64,000 nt of DNA from contig CP136068.1 in the NCBI GenBank assembly GCA_032622095.1, positions 153,473,151-153,537,150 of the forward strand, given 5' to 3'. Source of the DNA: Siphonodentalium dalli (taxonomy: Eukaryota > Mollusca > Scaphopoda > Gadilida > Siphonodentaliidae). The translations under genes and the position numbers were made by a program. The notes under the pieces were generated by a model. That model did not search any database. It was not told the DNA's origin and saw nothing but the letters and a program-made list of their open reading frames with translations. Positions 13,192 through 24,290 of this stretch are shown here, piece by piece. Within the stretch, counting starts at the first letter, position 1; each line of letters starts with the position of its first letter.

Positions 13192-13784
13192 TTCGTGATT
13201 ATTCTCCCAGACCCCTGGGCCGATTTCATCTAAATTTGGTCGGTGTACCCTGGTGGGTGTTATAACGTGATTAGATTTTTTAAATTAAAATTTGATATTA
13301 AAAATTTTATTTTCATAAAAAAAAATGGAGCAAGGAGTAAATTCTAAATTAAATGGTCCCTTTTTTCAATTTCAATTTTTTTTAAATTTAGCAAGGAATT
13401 CAATCTAACTTGTTTTTATTTGTTTAAGTTGTGACCCTGGCTCAACCCACGTGTGCCCCGATGACCCCATTTCAACCAATCTTAACCCTAGTAACCCAAG
13501 GACCCTCCATACCAAATATAAGGTTAAAATAGGCCTGATGGTTCTTGAGAAGAAGTCGTTTTAAGAATTACTATGGAGGGGAAGAGTTATGGTCCTGGCT
13601 TCGCAACCATTTGACTTGGTGACATCATTTTAACAAATCTGAATGTTAGTCACCTGCGGAATATCCACACCAAATATGAACCCATTCGGTCTTATGTTTC
13701 TGGAAAAGAAGATGTTTAAAGAATTGTTGACGGACGAGAAGTGATGACTATAGCTCCACCGGAGACTTCGTCTCAGGTGAGATA
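13192..13784 (-). repeat. Interspersed repeat of the AGCTCACCTGAGACGAAG family, copy 1 (minus orientation)
   Basis: The right end reads CCGGAGACTTCGTCTCAGGT, the complement of the start of the copy at 44000. Shared internal phrases include CCAGACCCCTGGG and 'ATGAACCCATTCGGTC'. The family is one I associate with molluscan genomes; its class is uncertain. Confidence 0.6.
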
Positions 13785-14479
13785 AAAATTGTTCAAAGCG
13801 GATATTATCGGATTTTGTTATATGTTATAGAGAAGATATTCCTGATTAAAATGGCACAAGGCAACCTTCATTACAAATTTCCTCCAGGCTTGACGACCAG
13901 CCAACAGCAAGAAATCTAATGGTCGACGAAGCATAACTCTATTTTCTACATTTTAGCCGCTGGTGCAAATGATTGAATTAGTGACTTAACTCATTTGAAT
14001 TAGATGAATCTGAAAATATATATATATGCTTCGATTTGAAACTGGCAGCATACTATCTCAGAGATCCTCAGAGACATGCATCTCATCAAGCTGCAAAACA
14101 GTGTTCAGTCCCCTCGCCACGCGATGTCTGAACGCTGCCGGCACGTGTATTTTCTTAATTAAATATAACATTTTTTATTGAAGTGTTTTGCCAGTTACAA
14201 TTCGTTCTGGCTTGATCTAGACCGTGTTCAAATAAATATGGACAGTTCAGTTTCTCATAATAATGCAGAATGAAGTGTAACCTACACAAATCTCAAATAA
14301 ATAAATGCGACGTTTCTTCACATTACTACAATTTACGTGTAGGTGCTGGCAGCGGTAAGTCCTGCGCAGGGGACTGAACTCTGCACGGAGCTTGGCACCT
14401 CATAAGACTTTGTGGTGGACTTGGTGGTGTTAGTAGAGTCGCTTATGTCAGATTTTAGGCTCCCGTGGGGAATTCATGA

Positions 14480-15640
14480 ACAAATATAGAGACCATGTTC
14501 ATGAGCCAGTCAGTATATGGTCTCTACTTCAGAAAAAAGTTTGTTAGACCCCCTGGGGTCGCGACTGGGTGGTCTGATGACGTCACAGAGATGGCCGCCA
14601 TGCTCATTTTTTTAAGTTCGCCATTGTTAGATTTCATGATAAAAATATAATTTTGATATAACATAAATGACAATCCTTTTGTACCATGTATGGTGTGACG
14701 GCATGTTATATTTTTATATAAAAATTTGTCCTCTCGATCAAAGATGGCCGCCAAAATGGCGACCGGAAGTGGGAAATTGATGATTTTCCATACATGTCGC
14801 CTACATCATTTCCGATTGTATCGAACTGGTGACGATTAGGGAATATACTTCTCTTCAATCTTGATAACAACTCACTTAGGCATCACATTAGTTGATTTCT
14901 TGAATCATAACCTTGATTGTCTTCTCCAAATGCGATGATTTAAAGGAATTGGTATGAATTTCGCTAAAATATACTTTTTTATTTTCTAATTATATCCTTA
15001 TAGAAATTTAGAAATAATCGATGATGGAAATGAGTATAATCATTACATAATGTATTTACATCTAACTGGATCCAGAAACTGTCAACTTAATCCAAGATGG
15101 CTTCCAAGATGGCGGCCAAAATACGATAATACGAAACATTTACCCTTTTTCATCCAATTACGTTTCTGTCATGTAGAAGGTGAATGTAGTAGACTAATTT
15201 GCTTCTTCCAAATAAATATTCGCCATGTTACGGCACATTCATAGTAGTTGTCTTTCCGCAATGACTCAATATGCGAGTTCATATGACAATTATTGTCAAA
15301 ATAAGCATCGTGAAAATTCGCCAAACATTTTATTTGCACACGTCAAATAACATGTCCACAACAGGAGCACGATATATCGGTGTTAGATATATGAATATAT
15401 GTACTGTGGTTTAGATTATCCGGAGTTATTAATATCTCATTGTAATCGAGATGGCAGCCAATGTGGCGGAAATGGCGAAATTTGACATTAAAATAGATAT
15501 ATTTCCGAAATATATCACAGCGTTCAAGAAAGGTACATGCGCAAATCATTATCATACATGGGCTTTCGGTGAGAAATATATAAAACTGAAATATATGTTC
15601 AAGCACGTTAAGTATATGGACTTGTGCCAAACTCGATTCT
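14480..15640. repeat. Repeat with GATGGCGGCC motifs, left copy of an inverted pair
   Basis: The segment AAAAAAGTTTGTTAGACC...GTCGCGACTGGG...TGATGACGTCA (14530-14586) is matched in reverse complement at about 20210-20285. Downstream are repeated AAGATGGC-type motifs (14576, 14742, 15096, 15448). The pair could be two inverted copies of one repeat or the terminal repeats of a ~5.8-kb element. ORFs on both strands within it are not recognised. Confidence 0.5.
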
Positions 15641-15859
15641 GATATTATATAAATAATGTAATAGAGACCTACGTTGTATGTGGAGATAATAGTGAAGTTT
15701 CCAACTTCAGGCGATGTCAGCTACTAATGCTCAAATCATGCATGTGATCGCCATACGTTCTTGCATATCGATAACGACTGAGTTTATCTACTCGTATACT
15801 AAAAGGTCTAGCGACGGACTCAATCAGATTACTGTATATACACTCACAGAACTCGGGGT

Positions 15860-15985
15860 CCTTATAGCGACTATATAGTGCCTATCGTAGCTATAGTGCC
15901 TATCAATGTAACACATATTGGTTATTGGGGTGATATAGTAGCTATATCGTAGATAGTGCCTATAGTGTGGAACTTATATCGCATT
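15860..15985. repeat. GCTATATAGTGCC-type repeat, left arm
   Basis: Repeated phrases of TATAGTGCCTATCGTAGCTA occur just upstream of the SAM-like exon. The same vocabulary (AGCTACTATATAGT, GTGCCTATA) fills the array at 16545-17080. Confidence 0.6.
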
Positions 15986-16109
15986 CAGGATAAACCAAAT
16001 TACGCCCACCTGTTATTTGACAGACGCTCCCGCCAGAGGGCATATTCGCAGGCGGCGTTTCTAATTTTTCGAGCAGCCATTTTTAATCGAAGAATCAAGA
16101 CAAATAAAG

Positions 16110-16209
16110 ATGGACGCTTCCAATGACTTTGTTGAACTTTGGACGGAAGATGCTGTTGCGAAATGGCTGGACGACGCGGGATTGTCTGAATTAAAATCGG
16201 CATTTAGAG
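16110..16209 (+). CDS. Putative exon 1 of a SAM-domain-like protein fragment
   Basis: ATG at 16110 opens 33 codons plus one base, ending at a donor AGAG|GTTAGT. The peptide includes ELWTEDAVAKWLDDAGLSEL, which fits the start of a sterile alpha motif domain: an aromatic W, an acidic-x-V turn, then W-L, then a G-L-x-E turn. SAM domains mediate protein-protein or RNA interactions. The exon lies between two arms of the GCTATATAGTGCC/AGCTACTATATAGT repeat, so it may be a captured fragment inside a transposon rather than part of a host gene. A full gene could not be assembled. Confidence 0.4.
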
Positions 16210-16452
16210 GTTAGTATTAGCACCACATTTGTTGGAAATTATTATCATTATATCAACATCAAATGATAAACACACACACACCGTCACCATTACTTCAATA
16301 ATAATCCAACCTCTTGTTAATTTTGTTTTCAAATTAACCAGCGAATTATTATGTTCTCATTCCACAAAGTTGAGTTCCAGAACATTGACACTTGAATTAA
16401 AACATTTATTGAACTTTATTTAACTTTTTAAATTTTTCTTTTCAGCTCTTAG

Positions 16453-16545
16453 CAGAGATGAACAATCAGGGGTCTGCAAATGTGGATGAGTCGGTGAAGA
16501 TGAGTTTATCAGACCTCCGTTATAAAATATTGAATAAAGCAAGCT
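16453..16545 (+). CDS. Putative exon 2 of the SAM-like fragment
   Basis: After a pyrimidine-rich tract, the acceptor CTTAG at about 16452 continues the exon 1 phase with AEMNNQGSANVDESVKMSLS and then DLRYKILNKA, which resembles the last helix of a SAM domain (…DLxxKIL). The alternative acceptor TTCAG at 16445 would reach a stop within about 15 codons. The reading frame runs into the AGCTACTATATAGT array, and AATAAA occurs at about 16533. The internal helices of a normal SAM domain look shortened. Exon boundaries are inferred. Confidence 0.3.
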
Positions 16546-17082
16546 ATATATTACCTAAAGTTAGGGACTATATAATACATATTTGCTTTATAGCTACTAT
16601 ATCGTAGCTAATTAGGTACCATATAATATCTAATTAGGTACTTTATAGTAGCTATATCATATGTAGGTACTATATATTACCTAAAGTTAGGGACTATATA
16701 ATACCTAATTGCTGTATAGCTACTAAATAGTAGCTAATTAGGTACCATACAATATCCAATTAGGTACTTTATAGTAGCTATATCATGTATAGGTACTATA
16801 TAGTACCTAAAGTTAGGCACTATGTAATACCTAATTGCTGTATAGCTACTATATAGTAGCTAATTATGTACCATGTCATATCTAATTAGGTTCTTTATAG
16901 TAGCTATATCATATAGGTACTATATATACCTAAATGTAGGCACTATATAATACCTAATTAGGTACGTTATAGTAGCTATATCATATGGGCACTATATAGT
17001 ACCTAAACTTAGGCACTAACCCAGTGGCAAGGATAGTGCCTATATACTATATAGGTACTATATAGTAGCTGTATTTTTAAGA
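16545..17082. repeat. Tandem array of self-complementary AGCTACTATATAGTAGCT units
   Basis: About four imperfect units of roughly 120 bp, built from GCTACTATATAGTAGCTAAT, TAGGTACC/GGTACT and CCTAAAGTTAGG phrases, most of them palindromic. The right edge leads into TTTTTAAGAGTGT at about 17070-17086, which could be a transposon terminus. Confidence 0.65.
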
Positions 17083-17099
17083 GTGTAGCTAACAGTAGC

Positions 17100-17785
17100 G
17101 GGCTTTTGAAGCCTGAAATTGAAAATATAAACCAGGAAATCGCACGGGGCCTGGTTCAGATATTCTAGCTATACTTTGTTCTTTTCCATTTCATCATTAT
17201 ACATGTATACCGCCGGCATAGGCTTGGTAGATGAACGAGGTTGGATAGTCTGTTGAAATTACACGGACGTTTTCTGACATAATATCCATAAAAGTCTTCG
17301 TAAAATCAATCCTTGTATGGGTACTCTTGGTGATTGGAATGGAAAATCGACACAAAATGATCAGAAACCCCATTCTACCATTCTGGCAAACATATGTGCA
17401 GGAAAAAGTGTTGATGATTGCCTCATGCTTAGACTGCTTCTTGTCACCAGTTCATACTAAGTACCGCTACATTTCCACACGTACATTACTATGACGACCA
17501 AGATGGGATCTTGACAAATTTGAACTAGAACTCAAGCAATATATTTACTTGTATTACAGCGATATTAGCATATTTATGTATCACTACATGTATGTACAAA
17601 TGTATATAATTAGTTCGTCTCATATACAAGTAGCGCTAATGTGTATCTGGACCATAACACTATCGTTAGGTGGGGTGAATATAAAATCATTCCCGGAAAT
17701 TATTCACATAAGCCTGCACAGTTGATGTCGAATCCGGTCCACGTTAAACGTATACTAATAGTGTTATTCATGGAATAAATACTGT
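17100..17785. other. Unassigned intergenic DNA
   Basis: No gene or clear repeat was recognised in this stretch. Confidence 0.4.
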
Positions 17786-18262
17786 TTAAAGGTACTCAAC
17801 CCGTAACGAGGGTCCCCATCACAACAGATTCCAACAACAACAATCCGATCAGAGGGTCCTATATTACTATTTCTTTGGCTTTGGGGGTAAAAAATATTTG
17901 ATTCGAGTCGAGGAACCCATCAAACAAAGCTCAGAGTTATTAGATATTGATTTTTCAAATTTGTTATGTTCTCGAGATGAGTACTAATAACTGCCGTAAT
18001 CTGCTCTGGATGTGTACTCCAAATCTATTCAAACAGACAATGATGAATAACTCTAAAATCAAGTGGTAATTTTAACGCAATTTTGACTGAGTTCTGGGCC
18101 AGATAGTATTCCCGATAATGAAAAATAATAGATTTCTAAAATCGATATCTAACAAATCTGAGCTTTGATGGGTGACTTCCTCGACTCGAATCAAATATTT
18201 TTGACCCCCGAAGCCATTGAAATAGTAATTGAGAGGAGTTTTATCGGGTTGAGTACCTTTAA
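17786..18262. mobile_element. MITE with TTTAAAGGTACTCAACCCG termini
   Basis: The left tip AAAGGTACTCAACCCG and right tip CGGGTTGAGTACCTTT are inverted repeats, both embedded in TTTAAA, consistent with insertion at TTAA. A second, left-truncated copy lies at 22208-22495. It has no coding capacity. Confidence 0.75.
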
Positions 18263-18386
18263 ACTAAAGTCTATCTGATCAAACTGGATTGATTTTCACG
18301 TGAACATGTATGGGGCTCTTCGTACAATAGCATCACCACGACCGTGTTCTTCTGAAGTTAATCTACATATGCCACTTGGTTGGGGT

Positions 18387-18401
18387 GGGGGGGGGGGGGG
18401 G
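18387..18401. repeat. Poly-G run
   Basis: About 15 G in a row on the plus strand. Its length is uncertain in any assembly. Confidence 0.8.
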
Positions 18402-19500
18402 TATCAAGATGCATGAATGCAACATGATATATACAATATATGGGATATAGCCAGACTGATCTGATAACTCCTGGTCGAATAGAATTAGAACAGTTTGAGT
18501 CATTAGGATATATATGGATCGGCCTATATAATATGATCTGAAAGATGCCATTATTATTATTATAGTGAACCATGGCCACCTCCGTAGTTACGCGTGCTAA
18601 TTCGACTTCCTTCATTTCCACATTTCCTTTGGTTCACGATAACGTTATAACCAGAATCAACATGGCACGTCATCTGTTATTAACTCCAAATATTACTTCA
18701 CATTATGTTGTAAGAAGTTAGTGGACTGCGTTACCCCATAATGTCATTCAGTATTAAGAACCTGGATTCCAGAGTATATTGGACATAATAAATCAAACTG
18801 ATGACATGACACCGGAAGACCACCGTGTTCATGCCAAGCCACCTTTCGTATATTGGGCGAATCACTTTGTGTGGCTACCACCAATTAACTGAAGACGAGG
18901 AAAGCCAAGAACCAGACATACCACTTCGCCCGTTTGTGGGGATCTAGCCTGGTGTATGGCAATGTTCATTTCAACTGAATAACATGTCCTGTGGGGTCAC
19001 TAACTTATTTTAACTTTTCAAAACTCTTCATTTGCAATGAAAGTGGTTGGACTACTTTGGTGAAAACAATCATCCAGATTTCAGAACCTGGTATTCACAA
19101 TATATCACTTTAAGCTTGATACGGGACACTACCGCTTATATGGATATAATACCCACATACGGGTGTCTATTCTATTTTGATTTGTCGTGGTTATCAATAC
19201 GATTGAAACCTGCTAAGTTCAGCTAAACGAGGTTCAAATGGTGTTACCATGCAAATTTAATTAAAGGTTACAGCACAACTAACAGTGAGACAAGCAGGCC
19301 AAATGACAGCCGTAGCATTAATTCTACATGTTTGTGCTTTATAAACAAGGATGTGTTGTTTGTTGCTTGCTAAGATTCATGGTATAGCTGAGAAGTACAA
19401 CCCCACTTCATAGCTATCACAATAAACAATTGCGTATTGCTACCTGCTATGATACACTATATGCATTTTCTACCGATATGTCACGACAAGAACTAACGCT
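18402..19500. other. Unassigned intergenic DNA
   Basis: Short ORFs on the minus strand at 18358-18621 translate the poly-G run and have no recognised domain. No repeats with partners elsewhere in the window were noticed. Confidence 0.35.
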
Positions 19501-19539
19501 AACGATTAACATTGGAATAGTAACACTTGCCCACCCAAG

Positions 19540-20290
19540 CTAAGATGGCGGTCTAAGATACTTTCTAATTTCACATAGTGAGTTGGATTTTCTCTTCAAC
19601 ACCCTCCTCACTTAATATCAGGAAATTTGAAGAAATGCTGCGTATGCCGTATAGGACATCGCTAATGTGTATAAGAAATTAAAGCTATGCGCATTTACTT
19701 AAAAGTAGCCGATTAACCTAATTCCCCATGATGGAATGCCAGGGCGACATTTGGTGATGTACCGTAACGAACACTGACTTTTGTATTTTGACTGCCATTT
19801 TGGTGCTCATCGCTTTAAATATATTGCTACAATATCGGAATTAATTTTTGACAAGATGCTTTAATTCGATTGTCTAAAGTGGATTTTTGACAGATCGAAC
19901 ATGTTTTGTACAATACAATTGGTCACCACATTGCTGAAGCAATAATTAAACACAGAATTGTCACAATTCGCAGTCGATACCAAACGGAAGGTCATTTACA
20001 TGAGATTCTTGAAAATCGCAAAATTGTTGATTTTTAGTGCCATTTTGGCATCCATCTTTGACTGGAATAACAGTTTCCCGTGAAATTGGGTACTGTACTT
20101 CGAGAACTACTATTGATGAATTGTCCTAACTGAAAAGAATGCATAACAATTAAGAAATATGCGCTGAATTCGTCAGTTCGTATGACAACCGTACATCTGA
20201 ACTGAACTGACAATGACGTCATCTTTGTGACGTCATAATTCTCCCCAGTCGCGGTCCCATGAAGTCCAACAAACTTTTTCCGACAAAGTA
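19540..20290. repeat. Inverted partner of the GATGGCGGCC repeat
   Basis: It includes AAGATGGCGGTC near 19543, TGACGTCA motifs near 20213-20236, and AGTCGCGGTCCCATGAAGTC...AACAAACTTTTT at 20247-20280, the reverse complement of the terminal-like block at 14530-14586. Similarity fades toward the middle of the pair. Confidence 0.5.
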
Positions 20291-21235
20291 AGTGATACCC
20301 TATCATAATATCATAATCTGTACATTTGTTCAAAAAATTCCCACGAAAGTACATAAGCGACTATATATACTATGTTAAAACATCCTGCTCATTGGAAAAT
20401 TGGATAGCACTCCCGTCATCTAAAAAGGCAGTTCTATTTCCCCAAGAAAACAAATTGTTGAACCAACTTGAATCTTTCTTGATACAAGCTTTCACACCCC
20501 AGGAATGGATCTGGAATTTAACTGGTTTTAACCCTGCGTGGATTGTATAACAATAACACCAGATAACACGCTCAAAATTATGTGAGGGTTAGATTGGTGT
20601 ATATTAAAGGCACGTGCGGCCTTAATTGTCGAAAATATTCATATTTGTTCCAAATACCGTAAACAGAAAAAAACAGTAAAACGCATACAGTTCCGTTCAT
20701 ATATACCATGGCCATCGCGTAAACAGCATGTTATCATAAAGACCTACTATATTTTACCTAAGCAAGAGCCTGATTGTGTTACAGAAGCAGCACAATGCTA
20801 CTGGCTAATCACACCCAAACGGCATAAACGCTCTTTATTAGTTCCATATCAGGTATTCACCAACACAGAACGCTCTTTATGTTTACCATCATAATATAAA
20901 CAAACACCAGAAAAGTAACTTTTTACGCTTCTGTTTACATAACAATGGTCAAATATATGACCATAACATACTGTTTATGCGATATTTCTTATTTGTATAC
21001 GGTCAAAGTCTATCTACATTTTGATGTTCTTTCTGTTTGTGGCGGTTTTTGACGGGTGAAGATATTTTCACAGGATACCCACCGCCAAGGCCAACCGTAT
21101 CTTTAATATGATTGAATTAGATTGGGATAGAATTGTTTCATGTCATTTATTTGATCAATAGTCAATATTAATATTGAAGACTAAGTGGTATGGTAGGATG
21201 GCACATATAGTTAGTGACTTGTAAAATAGGGGTAG
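20291..21235. other. Unassigned intergenic DNA with one unrecognised ORF
   Basis: The ORF at 20326-20550 (74 codons) has balanced composition (ENKLLNQLESFLIQAF...) but I recognise no family. No second exon was found. Nothing else stands out. Confidence 0.3.
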
Positions 21236-21242
21236 GGTTCTC

Positions 21243-21370
21243 AATTCCGAAGGTTCATTATTCCGAAGGTTCGCTATTCCAAAGGTTCATTATTCCGAAG
21301 GTTCCCTATTCCGAAGGTTCATTATTCCGAAGGTTCGCTATTCCGAAGGTTTGCTATTCCGAAGGTTTTC
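21243..21370 (+). repeat. 16-bp minisatellite ATTCCGAAGGTTCATT (plus orientation)
   Basis: About eight units of ATTCCGAAGGTTCNNT. The opposite orientation occurs at 22951-23076. Because 16 is not a multiple of three, the peptide repeats seen in translation are not evidence of a gene. Confidence 0.85.
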
Positions 21371-22207
21371 TATTTTGGGAGTATTTAACCAGAAATGAAT
21401 CAAAATTTGCACCCCCCCCCCAAACTACACGAGGAATGAAAAATACTATTACGCTAGTATTCTCATATAGTACATTTATACACCCCATTCTAATTCCCAA
21501 ATTGTTATTATTAGAAAGAATAAAGTATCAGTTTATCGCTTATTACGGAAAGTTGAAAACACGATGATTGTATGACTGAAATAAACTACATGTAAGAGAT
21601 ATACAGTCTGTCCGAACTGGCAATATGTATTTGAAAGAAACATCAACCCCCAGATCACATATATAAAATATATGCCATATTATATACCATTTGAAATGGG
21701 AGGCTCTCCAACATTGTATTGTCAACTTATCCGGTATATTAAACCGGTATAATAAGCATGTTGTTTTTGTTGAGTTACCAACGTGTTTTTGTGCTGAAGT
21801 TTCACCTGGTTTTGTTGCGCAAAGTGTATTATTTTCAATGGAGGGGGAATAACTCTATATTTTAAAGATAGTTATCCCCCTTCGGCCCTTCCATTGAAAA
21901 TCCATTTTTAGTTTGAATTCTGGGAGCCATAATGGGGGGAATCTGTTTATGATTTCAGCTGTTTTCTATATCTCTATGGGCATCTTCTGAGACACTAATG
22001 TTTCAAATGGTGATGAATTATAGTATTTTAATCATATTTTATGGCATAAATTGTTATTAAACCCGTATATCAAGGTACTATAATAAACATAATCGGTGAC
22101 TCGAAAATTAAGTGGGCCTTTAAAGTCAATACAAAGTCACAATTGCAGTTAGGTTCATCTGATACCCGTCTATTCAGCGATATTCTGCTACACAGTATGT
22201 TATAACC

Positions 22208-22495
22208 TCCAGAGTACTAATAACTGCCGTAATCTGCTCTGGATGTGTACTCAAAATCTATTCAAACAGACAAGGATGAATAACTCTAAAATCAAGTGGT
22301 AATTTTAACGCAATTTTTACTGAGTTCTGGGCCAGATAGTATTCCCGATAATGAAAAATAAGAGATTTCTAAAATCGATATCTAACAAATCTGAGCTTTG
22401 ATGGGTGACTTCCTCGACTCGAATCAAATATTTTTGACCCCCGAAGCCATTGAAATAGTAATTGAGAGGAGTTTTATCGGGTTGAGTACCTTTAA
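22208..22495. mobile_element. Left-truncated copy of the GGTACTCAACCCG MITE
   Basis: Matches the right part of the element at 17786-18262 almost base for base and ends GGGTTGAGTACCTTTAA. Confidence 0.75.
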
Positions 22496-22803
22496 GCGAT
22501 ATAGCCCCACTGTTATAATCTGCATATAGCTGGCATATTCTTGCCTCGAAGATCATTGAGATATTACGTCATTCGTAATGACATGAAATCGTATGGAAAA
22601 CATAGCAATTGTGGGGGCTGCGTAATGTGAATATGTATTGAGAAATAGCGTCATACGTACTGACATTAAATCTCAAGAAAACCCGCGAAAAAAAAAAAAA
22701 TCACATTTATTGTTTTAATGTTTTAAGTTATTTCCTTCATGAAAAGAGTCTTCGTGATAATGAACCCTCTCAAAACTTTAGAATATAGAATTAACCTTAA
22801 AAT

Positions 22804-22934
22804 CACAGTTGTTGGAAATTTGTGTCAAAAACCGCGAAAACAGATATATCCCCACCCCTCCTTACTATAATATTAAGGAGGGGTGGGGATATATCTGTTT
22901 TCGTGGTTTTTGACACAAATTTCCAACAACTGTG
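22804..22934. repeat. ~130-bp near-perfect hairpin
   Basis: CACAGTTGTTGGAAATTTGT at the left is complemented by ACAAATTTCCAACAACTGTG at the right. The arms run to a short ACTATAATATTA loop through GGATATATC/GATATATCC blocks. It lies directly against the second minisatellite. Confidence 0.85.
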
Positions 22935-22950
22935 CTTAAAATAACAAAAA

Positions 22951-23076
22951 CCTTTGGAAAAGCGAACCTTCGGAATAGAGAACCTTCTAAATAGCGAACC
23001 TTCGGAATAGTGAACCTTCGGAATATAGAACCTTCGGAATAGTGAACCTTCGGAATAGTGAACCTTCGGAATAGAG
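22951..23076 (-). repeat. 16-bp minisatellite (inverted cluster)
   Basis: AACCTTCGGAATAGNG units, the reverse complement of those at 21243-21370. The two outward clusters ~1.6 kb apart look like subterminal arrays of one element. Confidence 0.8.
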
Positions 23077-23493
23077 ACATGTCCCCGTACAAAAGATAGT
23101 GGAACAGAATTGGAAACAAGAGTGAACAAGGAATACATTTGGGATGGTATTCCTAATAAAAAAATTAGTAAAAAAGCTTTAAAAATATCAAATATGGGAT
23201 ATGGGATAAGGAAAACAATACAAGTAGAGAGCCCTGGGGTGAGTGGTGGGTACCTTGATGTCGGAATTTTTTGTTAGGTCTTGAATGTGTCTGCAATTCC
23301 CCCCGCCTTCCCCCCCCCCACCCCAATAAGCATCAATACTAGTATGGTACTATAGCTCCCAGAATAATACAAATGTGTAGAGAATCTGTGAAATTTATGT
23401 GGCATTAGTGACAGTGAGCTGGAGATCCATTGGTACACACACGTATGTATCAATCATTTCCAACTTCTACCGCAGGACAGTCTCAGTAATCTA

Positions 23494-23861
23494 TTAACCC
23501 TTTACCCAACAGAACGGCCCTGTGCCAATGCATTCTCTTATATATGCGAGTCGACCATAGGTCGCCTCGCATATAAAAGAGAATGCATTGGCTTAACACA
23601 TTAAAAATTATAAAATTGTTAAAGAATGTAAAAAAAATGGTAAAAAGTGGCCAATGCATTCTCTTATATATGCGAGGCGACCTATGGTCGACTCGCATAT
23701 ATAAGAGAATGCATTGGCACAGGGCATAACTGTAACTATCACAATGTGGTCAAGGAGCCGGTTCCAATGATATCCATATTTGTATGGTTCTATTGAGACA
23801 GACCGAAGATATTTTAGGCTGTTGAAGCTTTATTTGGCCGGTTTGTTGGGTAAAGGGTTAA
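23494..23861. mobile_element. piggyBac-like (TTAA) MITE with CCCTGTGCCAATGCATTC hairpins
   Basis: TTAACCCTTTACCCAACAGA at the left and TTGGGTAAAGGGTTAA at the right flank two hairpins of the shared module, followed by a single-copy tail containing GACAGACCGAAGATATTTTA. TTAA at both ends with CCC tips fits piggyBac-superfamily insertion. Other copies lie at 34048, 49950 and 54209. Confidence 0.8.
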
Positions 23862-24290
23862 AGGTGCCTTATAATAGCGATCGCCTAAAAATAGTGATGG
23901 GTGGAATGTTTTGCTAAATTTATTAATAGTGACGGCAATTTCACTCTATTTGCTGAATAATAGTGATTGTGGGAAATTTTCTCCAAAAATAATATAAATA
24001 GTGTCAAAAGTATTATTAGGCACAGTCACAGGGGTCGGTGAACATTTTTTTTATTTCAGTTTTAAAAAACAATTCCCAGACCCCTGTGGGAAGTATGAGA
24101 GCACTCTTCACCACATCATACAAATCCTAGTATGTACCCAATCCCACTCATTAATTTGAGGATGACCCATTGAGATAAACTGTACATATGGGTGTGGGGA
24201 AATATAAGAAAGAGTTCACATTTATAAGTAAAACATTGTATATTCATGTATACATGTAGATATATAGAGTCCGCAGCTTCAAGTCCTCAT

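Noticed and set aside
18387-18401. G-quadruplex signal at the poly-G run
   Set aside because: Homopolymer length is unreliable in assemblies and no associated gene or promoter was found. The same applies to 46545-46562 and 59779-59797.
22803-23138. Apparent repetitive protein with IPKVHYSEGSLFRRF units
   Set aside because: It is translation of a 16-bp minisatellite. The period is not a multiple of three, and repeats appear in several frames.
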